From Echinometra lucunter (taxonomy: Eukaryota > Echinodermata > Echinoidea > Camarodonta > Echinometridae): 64,000 nt of DNA. Positions 63,453-64,000 of the stretch are shown here, piece after piece (position 1 is the stretch's first letter; the number at the start of each line of letters is the position of its first letter). A program made the translations under genes and the position numbers. Below the pieces are notes generated by a model. That model saw nothing but the letters and a program-made list of their open reading frames with translations, was not told the origin of the DNA and ran no database searches. Location: contig CM057171.1 of NCBI GenBank assembly GCA_029962745.1, positions 18,689,633 to 18,753,632 on the forward strand, read 5' to 3'.

Positions 63453-64000
63453 CCCCCTCTCTCTTTCCCATTCCCATTCCTTTCCCCAGCCCTTTCTCCC
63501 CTCTACCCCTTCCTTCCCGAGTCCTCTAACCCCTTCTCTCCTTTCTACCTCTACCCCTTCAGAATTTCAATACCCCATAATTTTTAGTTTAAAGATGTAT
63601 TGCAGGAGGGGAAGGGAATGAACAAACTGAAAACCATGAACATTTGGAGAAAAATATTTCTTGATCCGGAATCGGAAATGAGTAATTTCACTAGACATCC
63701 AACCCGGGGGTAGGTGGGGGGGGGGGGGGGGGTTAAGCTACAGATCTTGCAATAAAACGTTTAAACATATATCTCTTTTAAACAATTGCTTTTGAAGGGG
63801 AAAGTCCCCCGTGCGCCTAATGCAGCAAATGGTCTCCCCCCCCCCCCCCCTGCAGTAGAGTCGGCCTCGGAAGCATTTAAGCCATGCGAATGTTACATTT
63901 TCTATGGACGATTGCTCTATCTAAGTGCTCAAAAAAAAGGAAGTCTCCTTGTTTATAACTTCTCCAGCCCCCAGCCCTCGACCCTCAAAATATTGCCCAG

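Larger units (their letters stand above)
57560..64000. other. Gene-free right flank
   Basis: No host exon recognised. It contains microsatellites, long C, T and G homopolymers, diverged repeats, a split retrotransposon end and hAT-like insertions, listed separately. Unassigned parts are AT-rich. Confidence 0.65.

Overview
This is a window of animal nuclear DNA: AT-rich, spliced genes with GT..AG introns of 0.3 to 7 kb, many microsatellites and a dense load of miniature transposons. Frequent TACATGTA words, (GCGAGCGA)n stretches, tRNA-derived SINEs, TTAA-flanked MITEs and non-LTR retrotransposon tails suggest a marine deuterostome, most likely an echinoderm such as a sea urchin. That placement is inference.

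Three protein genes can be built exon by exon. (1) On the + strand, 305-16396, is the 3' part of a DUSP8/DUSP16-type MAP-kinase phosphatase. It keeps part of the rhodanese domain, the whole dual-specificity phosphatase domain with the HCLAGISRS loop, and a long Ser-rich tail ending MIEVS. About 60 N-terminal residues lie upstream of the window. Three C-run indels break the tail frame. A possible alternative first exon lies at 4474-4519. (2) On the - strand, 48554 down to 36528, is a complete six-exon TMEM19 (DUF92 family, 344 aa). (3) On the + strand, 50695-55731, is a complete five-exon CCDC34 (384 aa). TMEM19 and CCDC34 are head to head, about 2.1 kb between start codons. The three genes look unrelated in function.

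Layout: 1-16.4 kb DUSP; 16.4-18.1 kb its 3' UTR; 18.1-36.0 kb intergenic, with MITEs, a large imperfect palindrome, one SINE, GA arrays and a retrotransposon 3' end; 36.0-48.6 kb TMEM19, whose introns hold an 840-bp hexamer array, a 490-bp purine tract and nested transposons; 48.6-50.7 kb shared 5' region with a foldback element flanked by a perfect 9-bp duplication; 50.7-57.6 kb CCDC34, with three related TTAA elements in its introns and a ~206-bp tandem array that begins inside its last coding exon; 57.6-64 kb gene-free repeats, including a non-LTR retrotransposon end split by a hAT-like insertion.

I found no operon, CRISPR array, defence island or convincingly new biochemical system. The most unusual material is the nested transposon landscape, the DUSP tail frame breaks, the candidate internal DUSP promoter, the hexamer array and the CCDC34 last-exon array. 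All alignments here were made by eye.
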